Notes: generated by a model from the letters alone, not told the origin. Shown: positions 1 to 9,622, counted from the stretch's first letter. The stretch is 64,000 nt of DNA from Microbacteriaceae bacterium (GCA_025463545.1 JAODAR010000008.1:13369-77368), one strand, 5' to 3'. Numbers and translations: made by a program.

Positions 1-315
1 GGTCGGCCGCCCTCGTCGCCATGCTCCTCTGGGGAACCGCCCGCGACATCGGACGCCGGCTGCTGGCGGAGTCGACCCAAACTCGTCGACCGCGCCGAAA
101 CAACCCTTCGGGCCGTGCCGGGCGTAGTGGGCGTCGAGGTGCTTCCATTGCGTTGGAGCGGCAACCGCCTCCATCTGGCCGCCAGCATCTCCACCGATGA
201 CGAGATGACGATCAGCGCGTTCAGGGCGGTGCAGAACGAGGCCGACCGCGCGCTGCACCGAGTAGTGCCCAGCTTGGAATCGGCAGTCTTGAGTGCCCCG
301 TTCGAGCAAGGGCGG
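1..315 (+). pseudogene. Remnant of a cation diffusion facilitator (CDF) efflux protein, 3' part only
   Basis: The left edge cuts this gene. One frame (from base 3) reads a membrane-like stretch, AALVAMLLWGTARDIGRRLL, which looks like the last transmembrane helix of a CDF transporter. Around base 75-80 the similarity moves to another frame, where PKLVDRAETT and VPGVVGVEVLPLRW resemble the cytoplasmic dimerisation domain of CDF proteins (members export Zn, Co or Fe). The second frame has no stop where a CDF protein should end (near SAPFEQ); it runs on antisense to the next gene until 636. The frameshift plus the missing stop suggest a decayed gene. A sequencing error is the alternative. Confidence 0.5.
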
Positions 316-1962
316 TTACCGGTTAGAGCCGGCCGGGGTATCGCATTGCAGCGACCGAAGGTACGCCCGGAGGCCGCCAAGGTCGTTGCCTCGAGCGCGG
401 TAACCGATGTAGCCGTCCGGTCGGATGAGGAAGTGCGCTGTGGCATCCGGTCCGAGGCCCAACCGGTGGAGCGCTTGGTGGTCCGGGTCCGTCCACATCC
501 CGGGCACCCCGCCGGCTCTCGACGGGCCGGCCCTCGCCCGGTCGGAACTGAGCCGCGTGACGTGCACCGACTCCGTCCAGGGTCCATCAAGCTCGACTGG
601 TGCGGACCAGCCATCCGTCGGTCCGCAGCACAGTAAATCAAAGCCGCCGGTCAACGATCGATGAATTGTGGTGGCGTGACCATCCACGACTATCGCGGAG
701 TCGGGAAGACGATCGCCGGCGCGTGCGCTGCGGCCGAGTCGAGGCCGCCCCTCGACCGAGAGCGGACTCTTCGGGTATCGGATGCTCAGCTGAGAGATCA
801 CGTGGAAGCCAACCTTGCGGAGCAGGGCGGACCGAAGTGCGAGCGGAACAGCGGCCGCCGCGGCCCGTGGCCGGACGTATCGAAAGAACCGGTTTTGTGA
901 CGTCGCGACGCGGAAGGCGCGGTTCGTCATCCGAAGCACGGACCGGGCGACCGGCAGTCGTTCCCGCTGATAGCTGTCGAGTAGCTTCTCGCCCCCGACG
1001 CCACGGCAGGCCAGCCCGAGCTTCCAACCGAGATTGACCGCATCCTGGATACCGGTATTCATCCCCTGGGCACCGGCCGGGCTGTGGATGTGTGCGGCGT
1101 CCCCGGCGAGAAAGACACGTTCCGAACGAAAGCTATCGGCCCGGCGGCTCTGCACAGTGAAGTTCGTGAGCCAGACCGGGTCCCGCAGCACGACGTGGTC
1201 GGAGGTGTACCGGTCGACGATCGCTTGCACGCGGTCCAGCGTCGGGGCTTCGGCGACCAGGGTCGGTGACGCCATCACGAGCATCCGCCACGTTGCCGGC
1301 GAACCGAGCGGGAAGAAGAACATCATTCCTTCTGCGGACAGGTAGGCGTGCACGCGCCCGGTCTCGAGTTGGTCGGCCTCCAGGTCGGCGATGACGAAGG
1401 TTTGCGGAAATGCAGTGCCCGAGAAACGGATGCGGCTGCTGCGGCGGACGGCGCTGTGGGCTCCGTCACAGCCGACCACATACTTCGATCGGATCCGAAT
1501 CTCACCGGCGGCCGTACCCAGCGTCGAGGTCACGAAATCGGCCATCTGGTGCAGGTCGCGAAACTCGACGCCGCGTTCGATGGATATGCCGACCTGGGCA
1601 AGTCGGTCGACCAGGATCCGCTCCGTCTTTGCCTGCGAAAGAAGCAGCAGGTAGGGATACGCGGTCTCGTCGAACCCTTCATCGAAGAGTTCGATCCGGG
1701 CCGTGCTGCTCGCGAAATGCATCAGGAGAACGGTTGCCTGGTCCCCCTGGGCGACAAGGTCGGCGCTCAGGCCGACGGGTGTCAGCACTTCCAGGGTGCG
1801 CGCCTGAATGACGAGGGCCCGTGACTCGTGCACGGAATCCGTCGCTCGATCGACGATCCGAAAGCCGACACCGAGCGCATGCAGTTGCGTCGCCAGGGCA
1901 AGGCCGGTCGGTCCTGCACCGACAATCAGAACATCGACCGCCGACTCGTCGAGACTCGCCAT
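316..1962 (-). CDS. FAD-dependent aromatic-type monooxygenase (PheA/TfdB-like)
   Basis: 548 residues, usual length for class A flavoprotein hydroxylases of the phenol or pentachlorophenol hydroxylase type, which put oxygen on an aromatic or polyketide-like ring using NAD(P)H. The N-terminal FAD motif GAGPTG is at residues 15-20. GCDGAHSAVRR at about residue 165 matches the DG fingerprint, and GDAAHIHSPAGAQGMN near residue 290 is the GD motif that binds the FAD ribityl chain. The C-terminal ~120 residues fit the thioredoxin-like domain of this family. The ATG at 1962 leaves the usual short lead before the Rossmann motif. It stands alone and converges on the CDF remnant. Substrate unknown. Confidence 0.85.
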   Translation of the reverse strand: MASLDESAVDVLIVGAGPTGLALATQLHALGVGFRIVDRATDSVHESRALVIQARTLEVLTPVGLSADLVAQGDQATVLLMHFASSTARIELFDEGFDETAYPYLLLLSQAKTERILVDRLAQVGISIERGVEFRDLHQMADFVTSTLGTAAGEIRIRSKYVVGCDGAHSAVRRSSRIRFSGTAFPQTFVIADLEADQLETGRVHAYLSAEGMMFFFPLGSPATWRMLVMASPTLVAEAPTLDRVQAIVDRYTSDHVVLRDPVWLTNFTVQSRRADSFRSERVFLAGDAAHIHSPAGAQGMNTGIQDAVNLGWKLGLACRGVGGEKLLDSYQRERLPVARSVLRMTNRAFRVATSQNRFFRYVRPRAAAAAVPLALRSALLRKVGFHVISQLSIRYPKSPLSVEGRPRLGRSARAGDRLPDSAIVVDGHATTIHRSLTGGFDLLCCGPTDGWSAPVELDGPWTESVHVTRLSSDRARAGPSRAGGVPGMWTDPDHQALHRLGLGPDATAHFLIRPDGYIGYRARGNDLGGLRAYLRSLQCDTPAGSNR

Positions 1963-2035
1963 GCCCTCACCCTAGACCGGGCGCACAAGTCCGATAATGG
2001 GATTGCATACAACCGCATAGAAAAGGAGATGCCGC

Positions 2036-2397
2036 ATGAAGGCATGGCAGTTCACCGGCACCAACAAGCCGCTGGTGTGTGCCACTCCGACCTGACCGCA
2101 CTGGACGACGCCGGCTGGATACCGCTCTTCCCGGTGCTCCCCCGCACAACGGGCCACGAGAACGCCGGCGTGATCACCGAGGTCGGCGACGGCATGGACG
2201 AATGGAAGGTCGGCGTGTCGGCCTCGCCCCCGTGAGGAGCGACGGTGACGCCCTCGGCTACGGCAAGTGGACGGCGGCTTCGGTCCGAAGCTCCTGGCGA
2301 CCAACGACAACCTGGTCGAGCTGCCCGACGAGGTCTCGTTCGAGCTCGGCGCGATGGCAACGGATGCCGGTCTGACCGCGTACCACGCCATCACGAC
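2036..2397 (+). pseudogene. Broken zinc-dependent alcohol dehydrogenase
   Basis: A good ribosome site (AAAAGGAGA) precedes ATG at 2036, which opens MKAWQFTGTNKPL, the typical start of a medium-chain Zn alcohol dehydrogenase. That frame stops after about 19 codons. The next piece, AGVCHSDLTALDDAGW and TTGHENAGVITEVG (catalytic zinc Cys and the GHE motif), lies in another frame up to about 2235. A third piece, LVELPDEVSFELGAMATDAG, is in the first frame again (about 2267-2395). Segments between them are missing, and the whole C-terminal half, including the NAD-binding fold, is absent. Several deletions and frameshifts, so no working enzyme is expected. Confidence 0.8.
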
Positions 2398-2434
2398 GCG
2401 CCCCACCCGGAAGGGTGGGGCGCCTGTCTTTATT
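2398..2434 (+). terminator. Rho-independent terminator at the end of the dehydrogenase remnant
   Basis: Perfect 11-bp stem GCGCCCCACCC (2398-2408) / GGGTGGGGCGC (2413-2423) with a GGAA tetraloop, followed on the plus strand by the T-rich CTGTCTTTATT. The T-rich side shows it serves plus-strand transcription. It probably belonged to the intact alcohol dehydrogenase and survived the decay of that gene. Confidence 0.8.
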
Positions 2435-2623
2435 CGTGCTGTCTTGGCACAGTCGTCGGGATGGGCCGCTGCGCTTACAGGCACCCCTGCAGCGAGAACC
2501 GGAAACAGTCAACACACGTCGCCGAAAGCCGGACGAAACGAGGCCATTGTGACGTTACTTCCGGTACTCGCGCTGCCCCGAACTATGAGCAAGCCAACCG
2601 CCAGCGTCGATCCCGAAAAGTGC

Positions 2624-3652
2624 TCATCGGGCCAGCGCAGCCGCCGGCACCGCGAGCAGGTCGGCGTGGTGAATCTCGGCAACGTTCGGGTGGGCACGCA
2701 GCCGGTAACGGAGTGCGTTATCGCCGTAGGTTTCGAGGATCGGGCTGTTCGTCGGGTCAACCGATAGCCCCCGAACACCGGCACGCAGTTCGGGCCCCAG
2801 CGCCAACTGTGGCATCACGGTACCCAGGCCCGGGTTGAAGAAGAACGGAATCGAAACCCGGTCGGTGCCGATCAATGGCGATTGCACCCGGTGCAATGTC
2901 GCCTTCAGGTAACCCTCGGTTGCCATTTCGAACATCTCGCCGATGTTGACGACGAACGCGCCGGGCAGCGACGGTGCCTCGATCCATTCACCGTCGTGTT
3001 CGACCTGCAGGCCGTCCTTGCCCGGCTCAACCAGGAGCAGGGTGAGCACCCCGCCATCACGGTGGGAGCCCACTCCCTGCTTCGCGGTTCCGCCAGATTC
3101 ACCCGGATACCGCACGATCTTGAGCAGCGAGAACGGCTCGGCGAAGGCGTCGTCGAAAACGTCCTCCGCGGCGCCCAGCGAGAGTGCCCAGGCGCGCAGC
3201 AGCCGCCGCGAGACGTCGCTGAGAGCCCCGATCCACCGGTCGACCACGTCCCGGAACTCGGGAAGCGCGGAAGGCCACAGATTCGGGCCCTCGAGCCGCC
3301 AAAAGTCGGCGACTCCGGTGCCGCGCTCGACCGGACCCCGCTCAACGCCGACATCGATCTGTTCGCGCCAATCGACGTCGCCATTTGTCAGCTCGCCTCC
3401 GACCCGCGTGTAACCCCGGAACTGTGGGCTGTGCACGTTTTCGATGGCGAGCTTGTCTTCGGCCGGCAGCTCGAAGAAACGGCGCGACACCTCGAGCAGA
3501 TCATCGGTCAGCTGCTGGTCGACGCCGTGCCCCACGAGGTAGAAGAACCCAACCTCGTGCGCCACAGCACGCAGTTGCTCACGGAATTCGGCGGCCTTTT
3601 CCGGGCCGGCGTCGAGAAGGGACAGGTCAATGACGGGAAGAGTTGGCAACAT
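2624..3652 (-). CDS. 2-oxoglutarate/Fe(II) oxygenase of the isopenicillin N synthase-like family
   Basis: 342 residues, normal for the family. The N-terminal DIOX_N-like part includes PVIDLSLLD and VGFFYLVGHGV (residues 6-45). The metal facial triad is visible: His197 and Asp199 in SHRDGG, and His254 in LHRVQSP. Arg265 and Ser267 in RVSIPFFFNP form the co-substrate RxS motif. Such enzymes couple oxidation of a small molecule to decarboxylation of 2-oxoglutarate; relatives act on amino acids, nucleobases or natural products. A ribosome site (AAAGGA) lies about 7 nt before the ATG at 3652. Monocistronic and divergent from the ABC importer operon that starts at 3869. Substrate unknown. Confidence 0.85.
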   Translation of the reverse strand: MLPTLPVIDLSLLDAGPEKAAEFREQLRAVAHEVGFFYLVGHGVDQQLTDDLLEVSRRFFELPAEDKLAIENVHSPQFRGYTRVGGELTNGDVDWREQIDVGVERGPVERGTGVADFWRLEGPNLWPSALPEFRDVVDRWIGALSDVSRRLLRAWALSLGAAEDVFDDAFAEPFSLLKIVRYPGESGGTAKQGVGSHRDGGVLTLLLVEPGKDGLQVEHDGEWIEAPSLPGAFVVNIGEMFEMATEGYLKATLHRVQSPLIGTDRVSIPFFFNPGLGTVMPQLALGPELRAGVRGLSVDPTNSPILETYGDNALRYRLRAHPNVAEIHHADLLAVPAAALAR

Positions 3653-3868
3653 GGGGAAATCCTTTCAGCTGTCTGGGGCGGATGCGCGCATGTTACGAAA
3701 CACGCGTCGACCTGACCCGCGCCCCATAGCACGACCCGCGTGAGCGTGGGGCCATGCGACTCACGGTGACCGACGACTACCGCATGTGACGGTGGCGATG
3801 TTCGCCGCCGACAAAGTTTTCTAAAGTCAACGCACCGAGCAACGCGCAAACTTAGGAGCCCCGCTTCA

Positions 3869-5503
3869 ATGCCAAGAAGACTGTTCACAGCACTCCCGCT
3901 CATCACCCTCGGGGTGACTTCTGCTCTCATGCTCAGCGCTTGCGCCGGGGGCAGCAGCGCCCGGACCTCCACCCCCGTCGCCGGCGGAACGATCACGTAC
4001 GGTCACCAGCAGGAGCCGGCCTGCGTCTTCGGCGGCTGGGTCGAGCAGGCCTACCTCTCCTACAATGTGCTGGACAGCCTGGTCTCACTGGGCGAAGACG
4101 GCAAGCCCGTGGCGTGGCTGGCCGAGACCTGGTCGCAGTCCGACGACGGCCTGACCTGGACGTTCAACCTCAAGAAGGACGTGCAGTTCACCGACGGCAC
4201 ACCGCTCACCGCGGCTGTCGTCGCCTACAACTTCGACTACTGGGTAAAGGGCGGCAATAGCACGGCCCAGGTCTGGCTGGGCGGCTACTACCGGTCGGCG
4301 AAGGCGGTCGACGATCTGACCCTGGAAGTTGCGCTCGCGAAGCCGTACCGGGCCCTGGCCGAGACGCTCACCCAGGGGTACTTCGGCATCCAGTCTCAGC
4401 AGGCGCTCACGACCCGAACCGAGGAGCAGAACTGCGAGGCGCCGATCGGAACCGGGGCGTTCACGGTTGAGAAGTGGAACCGCGGCCAGGACATCATCCT
4501 GGCGCGAAACGACAACTACACCTCGTGGTCCGCGAACGCGAAGGTCAAGGGGCCGGCCAAGGTCGAACGTGTCGACTGGAAGTTCATCAGCGACCCGACC
4601 ACCCGCGTGGCGTCCCTGCGCTCGGGTGAGACCGACGCGATCTACGACGTCCCCGCGATCGAGTGGGCCGGAGTCGGCAAAGACGGCTACCAGCTGGAGA
4701 AATATGTCACCGGCGGCCGCCCGCAGCAGCTGTCGTTCAACACGCAGGTCGGCCCGTTCACGGACGAAAACGTGCGGAAGGCCTTCGCGTACAGCCTCGA
4801 CCGCAAGACGATCGTCGACACCATCGGTCGGGGCGTCATCCCCTACGACGGCAACGGTCCCGTCAGCCAGTCCACCCCGGGCTACAGCAAGAAGGCCGCC
4901 GACTGGTACGACTACGACACGGCCAAGTCGAACAAGCTGCTCGACGCGGCCGGCTGGACCGGTCGCGATTCCGCCGGCTACCGCACCAAGGACGGCAAGT
5001 CCCTGAAGGTCGTCCTTCCCTACGGGGCAGGTTCCATCATCAACACTGACGGTGCGGCCATTCTTCAGGGTGTGCAGGAGCAAGCCAAGGCGGTCGGCTT
5101 CAAGGTCGACCTGGTCCCGGTTCCTCAGAGCGAATTCTTCGCCGGGGCGTACTCCAAGCCCGAGGAGCGAGACATCGCCGTCGGATACTGGACCGCGGTG
5201 ACTTCGGGCATCCTGTACATCAACTGGCGGCCCAGCACCGCCGACAGCCCGAACTACTGGAACGACGCGTTCTACGACAGCACCGAGCTTGAGAGCAGCA
5301 TCCTCGAGGGCAATTCGGCGCCGACCGTCGACGCCCAGAACGCGGCATTCGAGAAAGCACAGGAGTTCATCGCCGACCATGCGCTCTCGATCGGCCTGTA
5401 CGACCGGCTGAGCACGCTCGCGGTGAACCCGAAGCTGAAGGATGTCTGGCAGGAGCACTCGCAGGGAGGACCGGTCTTCCATGACGCTTACTTCACCGAG
5501 TAA
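3869..5503 (+). CDS. Family 5 extracellular solute-binding lipoprotein of a peptide/nickel-type ABC importer
   Basis: 544 residues. Lipoprotein signal peptide with lipobox MLSAC (lipidated Cys25). The body carries family features such as GGTITYGHQQEP, DGLTWTFNLKKDVQFTDGTPL and VRKAFAYSLDRKTIV, typical of DppA/OppA-like binding proteins. It captures the ligand outside the membrane for the permeases that follow. TTAGGAG precedes the ATG by about 10 nt. It heads a four-gene operon (3869-9081) with overlapping reading frames. The ligand cannot be read from sequence; family members bind peptides, opines, nickel, glutathione or organosulfur compounds. See the downstream flavin monooxygenase for a hint. 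Confidence 0.9.
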   Translation: MPRRLFTALPLITLGVTSALMLSACAGGSSARTSTPVAGGTITYGHQQEPACVFGGWVEQAYLSYNVLDSLVSLGEDGKPVAWLAETWSQSDDGLTWTFNLKKDVQFTDGTPLTAAVVAYNFDYWVKGGNSTAQVWLGGYYRSAKAVDDLTLEVALAKPYRALAETLTQGYFGIQSQQALTTRTEEQNCEAPIGTGAFTVEKWNRGQDIILARNDNYTSWSANAKVKGPAKVERVDWKFISDPTTRVASLRSGETDAIYDVPAIEWAGVGKDGYQLEKYVTGGRPQQLSFNTQVGPFTDENVRKAFAYSLDRKTIVDTIGRGVIPYDGNGPVSQSTPGYSKKAADWYDYDTAKSNKLLDAAGWTGRDSAGYRTKDGKSLKVVLPYGAGSIINTDGAAILQGVQEQAKAVGFKVDLVPVPQSEFFAGAYSKPEERDIAVGYWTAVTSGILYINWRPSTADSPNYWNDAFYDSTELESSILEGNSAPTVDAQNAAFEKAQEFIADHALSIGLYDRLSTLAVNPKLKDVWQEHSQGGPVFHDAYFTE

Positions 5504-6509
5504 GCCCGAAGCGCCAGCCGTCGGGGCTTCGGCCCCGGCGGCTGGCCACCGGCCTACCCGTTCACGTGCGTTGTTCCTGCGCAGGTTCGGCGAGAAAGTA
5601 GTCGGCGCCATCATCGTGCTGTGGGGAGCCGCGACCGCCGCGTTTTTCGCGCAGGTCTCCCTGCCGGGAGACCGAGCGACCACGATCCTCAACATCCGCA
5701 GCGGCCAGGCGGTGCAGCGCGCCCCGGATGAGCTGGCCGCCATCAACGAACAGTTCGGCCTCCAGCATCCGCTCATTGTCCAATACGTCCACTACATCGG
5801 CGGACTTCTGCGCGGCGACCTCGGCTCCTCGTACCAGCAGTTCCGCCCGGTGTGGGATGTCATTGGGGAGCAACTTGCCGCGACCCTGCTGCTCACGGTG
5901 ACCGCCGTCGCGCTGGCCTGGCTGATCATGGTGGTGTGGGTCACCCTCACCGCTGGCCGCTCTCCGCGGGTTCGGGCCTTCGGAGAGTTCACCGACACGG
6001 TGACGGCCGGCCTTCCGCACTACTGGCTCGGCATCATCCTGCTGCTGGTCTTTGCGCTCCAGCTCGGCTGGTTCCCGGTGATCGGCGGCACCGGCCTGGG
6101 CGGGCTGTTCCTGCCGGCCTTGACGCTCGCGATCCCCCTCGCCGGCTTCATGGGGCAGGCCACCCGCACCGAGTTCGAACGCTCCCTCGAGCAGCCGTTC
6201 GTGATTTCCGCACGGATGCGCGGCATGGGCGACCTGCAGGTGCGCCTCAGCCACGTCCTGCGCCACGCGGTGCTTCCCGCGATCACCCTCAGCGGATGGG
6301 CGCTCGGCGCCACCATCTCCGGCGCGGTCGTCGTCGAGACGGTGTTCACCCGGCCGGGCATCGGCAAAGTACTGGTTACCGCGGTCAGTTCCCAGGACCT
6401 GCCGGTCGTCTCCGGGGTGGTCGTTCTCATCGCCGCCCTCTACGTCGTCGTCAACCTCCTGGTCGACCTCGCCTACCTGCTGATTGACCCGAGAGTGAGG
6501 AAAGCATGA
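5481..6509 (+). CDS. DppB-type ABC transporter permease
   Basis: 342 residues from the ATG at 5481, which is preceded by GGGAGGA about 10 nt upstream and overlaps the end of the binding-protein gene by 23 bp. An in-frame start 39 bp upstream is less likely. First inner-membrane subunit of the importer, with the DppB/OppB-type layout: a large loop after the first helix (PGDRATTIL), then FGLQHPLIVQYVHYIGGLLRGDLG and an EAA loop near ISARMRGMGDLQVRLSHVLRH for ATPase contact. Several long hydrophobic segments such as VTAVALAWLIMVVWVTL are visible. Confidence 0.9.
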   Translation: MTLTSPSKPEAPAVGASAPAAGHRPTRSRALFLRRFGEKVVGAIIVLWGAATAAFFAQVSLPGDRATTILNIRSGQAVQRAPDELAAINEQFGLQHPLIVQYVHYIGGLLRGDLGSSYQQFRPVWDVIGEQLAATLLLTVTAVALAWLIMVVWVTLTAGRSPRVRAFGEFTDTVTAGLPHYWLGIILLLVFALQLGWFPVIGGTGLGGLFLPALTLAIPLAGFMGQATRTEFERSLEQPFVISARMRGMGDLQVRLSHVLRHAVLPAITLSGWALGATISGAVVVETVFTRPGIGKVLVTAVSSQDLPVVSGVVVLIAALYVVVNLLVDLAYLLIDPRVRKA

Positions 6510-7387
6510 CCACGCTCATCTCGCCCAGGCCGACCCTGTCCACGCCGGGCGCCTCCAAGCCGGCCACCGCGGTGCGCGGACTGCTCGCCAAACCCGGACT
6601 CTTGCTCGCGATCGTGGCCGTCGCATTCTTCGCGCTCGCCGCGGCCGCCCCGAACCTGCTCGCCACGTACGATCCCACCGCGAGCAGTTTCCTGAGCGCG
6701 TTGCAGCCGCCATCAGCCCAGCACTGGTTCGGAACGGATGAGGCGGGCCGTGACCTGTACAGCCGCGTCGTATACGGAACCAGGGAATCCCTCCTGATCG
6801 GCGTCGGTGCCGCGATCGTGAGCATCCTGATCGCGGTCGTCCTCGGCACGATAGCCGCGCTGTCCGGTCGGTTCATCGCCGGGGGCGCGGGCCGGCTGAT
6901 CGAGATCCTGTTCGCGTTCCCCACCCTGCTGCTGGCCCTGCTTCTGGTCGCGATACTCGGGCCGTCGGCGTTCACACAGGTGATCGCAGTCGGCATCGGC
7001 TCGGCGCCCGGCTACGCCCGGATTGTGCGCGGGCAGATCCTGTCGGCCAAGAACTCGGGGTACGTCGAAGCGGCAGTAGCCCTCGGTCACTCACGCGGTC
7101 GCATCCTCAGCCGCCACATCCTGCCCAACGCGATCCGGCCGCTCATCGCGATCTTCGCTCTCTCGGTCGGCCAATCGATCGTGTGGGCCTCGAGCCTCGC
7201 TTTCCTGGGGCTGGGAGTCGCCCCGCCGTCGTCAGAGTGGGGCGCACTCCTCGACGCCGGCCGGGCATATATAACCCAGGGCCCATGGCTCATCGTCATC
7301 CCCGGCATCGTCATCGTGGTGCTCGCGCTCGCAGCGACCACCCTGGGAAAGCACATCCAGAACCACCTCGAGAAGGGCGATTCCTGA
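6506..7387 (+). CDS. DppC-type ABC transporter permease
   Basis: 293 residues. Its ATG overlaps the stop of the previous permease (ATGA), so the two are translationally coupled. DppC/OppC hallmarks are HWFGTDEAGRDLYSRVVYGT and SLLIGVGAAIVSI in the N-terminal half, and an EAA-loop segment, GYVEAAVALGHSRGRILSRH, with the following HILPN motif. About six hydrophobic helices. Partner of the DppB-type subunit in the inner-membrane channel. Confidence 0.9.
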   Translation: MTTLISPRPTLSTPGASKPATAVRGLLAKPGLLLAIVAVAFFALAAAAPNLLATYDPTASSFLSALQPPSAQHWFGTDEAGRDLYSRVVYGTRESLLIGVGAAIVSILIAVVLGTIAALSGRFIAGGAGRLIEILFAFPTLLLALLLVAILGPSAFTQVIAVGIGSAPGYARIVRGQILSAKNSGYVEAAVALGHSRGRILSRHILPNAIRPLIAIFALSVGQSIVWASSLAFLGLGVAPPSSEWGALLDAGRAYITQGPWLIVIPGIVIVVLALAATTLGKHIQNHLEKGDS

Positions 7388-9081
7388 TGACCGCACAAGC
7401 GAGAACGCTGACTGCTCCCACTTTCGTCGAGGCAGCCGCTGCGCAGCCCCGCTTGCGCGTGCGCGGACTCTCCGTCGGCTTCCTGCGCGACGGCCGCCGC
7501 ACCGATGTCGTGAAGGATGTGTCCTTCGACCTCGAGGCGGGACAGTGCGTTGCGATCGTCGGCGAGTCGGGTTCGGGCAAGAGCGTCACGGCACGCACGA
7601 TCGTCGGACTCGCGGGGCAGAACGCCGTCGTTGAAGCGGCGGAGCTGCTGCTGGACGGCGAGGATGTCACGGCCTTCACCCCCCGACAGTGGCGGGAGAT
7701 TCGCGGCCGCCGCATCGGCTTCATTCTGCAGGACGCGCTGGTTTCGCTCGATCCGCTGCGGCCGGTCGGGCGTGAGATCGCCGAGGCCCTGCGGCTCCAC
7801 GGCTGGGGCAATCGCGCCAGCCGCCCGCAGCGGGTTCTTGATCTGCTCACCGCGGTCGGCGTTCCCTCACCGGAACGTCGCGCGAAACAGCGCCCTGGGG
7901 AGCTCTCGGGGGGCCTCCGCCAGCGCGCTTTGATCGCCTCCGCGATCGCCCTCGACCCGGAGATCGTCGTGGCCGACGAACCCACCACCGCCCTCGACGT
8001 CTCAGTGCAGGCGCAGGTGCTGGCACAACTCGAGCAGATGAAGCGCCGCGGCGTGTCGCTCATCCTGATCAGCCATGACCTCTCGGTGGTCGCCCACCTG
8101 GCCGACCGGATCCTCGTGATGAAGGACGGCGAGGTCGTCGAGCACGGCCAAGCGCACGAGCTCCTGCAGAATCCGCAGCACGAGTACACGCGCCGGCTTA
8201 TCGCCGCGGTGCCGGGCGGTCACACCCGTGATGCCCGGCTGGCTCCGGACATCGACTTGCCTCTCCCCTCCACGACCGAGGTCGCGCGCAGCGAAGAGAT
8301 CCAACACGACGGCCCCGTACTCGAGGCCACCGGGCTGGTCAAGCGGTTCACCTCGCCCGACGGCAGCACACAGCTAGCGGTCGATGACGTGTCGTTCGTC
8401 CTCGAGAAGGGGCACACGCTCGGCATCGTCGGCGAGTCCGGCTCCGGAAAGAGCACCACCGCCCGGATTGCGCTGGCCCTTGAGAACGCGGATGCCGGAA
8501 CCGTCACGCTGCTCGGACGGCCCTGGTCAGCGATCCCCGAACCCGCCCGGCGTGCGTTGCGGCGTCGCATCGCGGTCGTGTACCAGGACCCGTTGAGCTC
8601 CTTCGATCCGCGTTGGACCACCGAGCGCATCCTGCTCGATGCGCTGGACGGAACCGAGTTCCGCACCGCGGCCGAGCAGCGATCCCGGGTTCGTGAGTTG
8701 ATCGGCCAGGTCGGTCTCAACGCGGCCATGCTGAACCGATTCCCGTTGCGGATGTCGGGTGGCCAGCGGCAGCGCATTGCGATCGCCCGGGCGCTGGCAG
8801 GGTCGCCGCAGGTGATCGTGCTCGACGAGGCTGTCTCCGCGCTGGACGTGTCGGTGCAGGCGCAGATCCTCGACCTGCTGGTCGACCTGCAGGACCGCCT
8901 CGGGGTGAGCTACCTCTTCATCTCCCACGACCTGGGCGTGATCAGCCACATGAGCGACCAGGTGCTGGTGATGAAGGACGGTGCCGTCGTCGAACGCGGA
9001 ACCCCAGACGACATCTTCCTTCGCCCACAGCATCCGTACACCCGGCAGCTGGTCAGCGCCCTGCCGACGCTCGACGACTGA
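7387..9081 (+). CDS. Double ATP-binding protein (DppD-DppF fusion) of the peptide-type ABC importer
   Basis: 564 residues from the ATG at 7387, which shares one base with the preceding stop (TGATG). Two complete nucleotide-binding domains are fused. The first has Walker A GESGSGKSV at about residue 59, signature LSGGLRQR and Walker B VVADEPTTALD. The second has Walker A GESGSGKST at about residue 349, signature MSGGQRQR and VIVLDEAVSALD. Each is followed by a C-terminal oligopeptide-transporter segment (HEYTRRLIAAVPGG; HPYTRQLVSALPT). Fused ATPases of this kind are common in actinobacterial importers and make a separate second ATPase gene unnecessary. Last gene of the operon. Confidence 0.92.
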   Translation: MTAQARTLTAPTFVEAAAAQPRLRVRGLSVGFLRDGRRTDVVKDVSFDLEAGQCVAIVGESGSGKSVTARTIVGLAGQNAVVEAAELLLDGEDVTAFTPRQWREIRGRRIGFILQDALVSLDPLRPVGREIAEALRLHGWGNRASRPQRVLDLLTAVGVPSPERRAKQRPGELSGGLRQRALIASAIALDPEIVVADEPTTALDVSVQAQVLAQLEQMKRRGVSLILISHDLSVVAHLADRILVMKDGEVVEHGQAHELLQNPQHEYTRRLIAAVPGGHTRDARLAPDIDLPLPSTTEVARSEEIQHDGPVLEATGLVKRFTSPDGSTQLAVDDVSFVLEKGHTLGIVGESGSGKSTTARIALALENADAGTVTLLGRPWSAIPEPARRALRRRIAVVYQDPLSSFDPRWTTERILLDALDGTEFRTAAEQRSRVRELIGQVGLNAAMLNRFPLRMSGGQRQRIAIARALAGSPQVIVLDEAVSALDVSVQAQILDLLVDLQDRLGVSYLFISHDLGVISHMSDQVLVMKDGAVVERGTPDDIFLRPQHPYTRQLVSALPTLDD

Positions 9082-9111
9082 CCGCAGCCGGCTGGCCCCC
9101 TTAGGCGTGGT

Positions 9112-9622
9112 CAGGCGCTTGCGTGCGGTGTAGCCGGCTCCGCCGCCAGAAGCCCGAGGAGCCCCGCGCTGGGTGCGACGCCGTTCACGACGAAGTCCCC
9201 CACCGCCTGCTGGCGGTAGATCGCCGGTTGTGGGAGGAGATGGTGCGGGCGTTGCGCCAGAGCCTGTCCAGTCGACGGGACGTCGAGGTCGCTGAGGCGC
9301 CGCCACCAGGTACTCGGTGAACCCGACGTGGCCACGGAGGGCCTGCGGCAGGTTCGAGTCTGCGGCTCCGAGGCCGATCAGGAGCAGGACCAGCTGATCG
9401 ATCGTGGCCCCGAAGCCGCCGAACCCAGCTGGCACGCGCACGCGGCCGAAGCCTGCGTCGCGTAGCCATCCCACCTGCTCGAATGGCAGCTGGCGCGATT
9501 CCTCCCGCTCGATGGCGCCGTGCCGGATCAGATCGAAAACGGGCTGGAAGATTCCGACAGCTCGCGGTCCGTCAGTGCGCGAACGGTGGCGGGTGAATCG
9601 ATTTCAAGGCGGTGGTCGTCAT
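9112..9622 (-). pseudogene. Decayed acyl-CoA dehydrogenase-like flavoprotein (DszC/SfnB type)
   Basis: ATG at 9622 opens MTTTALKSIHPPPFAH and then stops. A neighbouring frame reads RALTDRELSE, and a third reads QPVFDLIRHGAIEREESRQL, VGWLRDAGFGRVRVPAGFGG and LIGLGAADSNLPQALRGHVG. This is the N-terminal domain of acyl-CoA-dehydrogenase-like monooxygenases such as DszC or SfnB. Further frame changes follow, and the flavin-binding core and C-terminal domain are missing, so it is a fragment. It sits between an ABC importer and an NtaA/DszA-type monooxygenase, a neighbourhood seen in organosulfur utilisation clusters. Confidence 0.7.

Noticed and set aside
4085..5776. Open frame of 563 codons on the minus strand
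   Set aside because: Antisense to the solute-binding protein and first permease genes, both well supported; no domain recognised.
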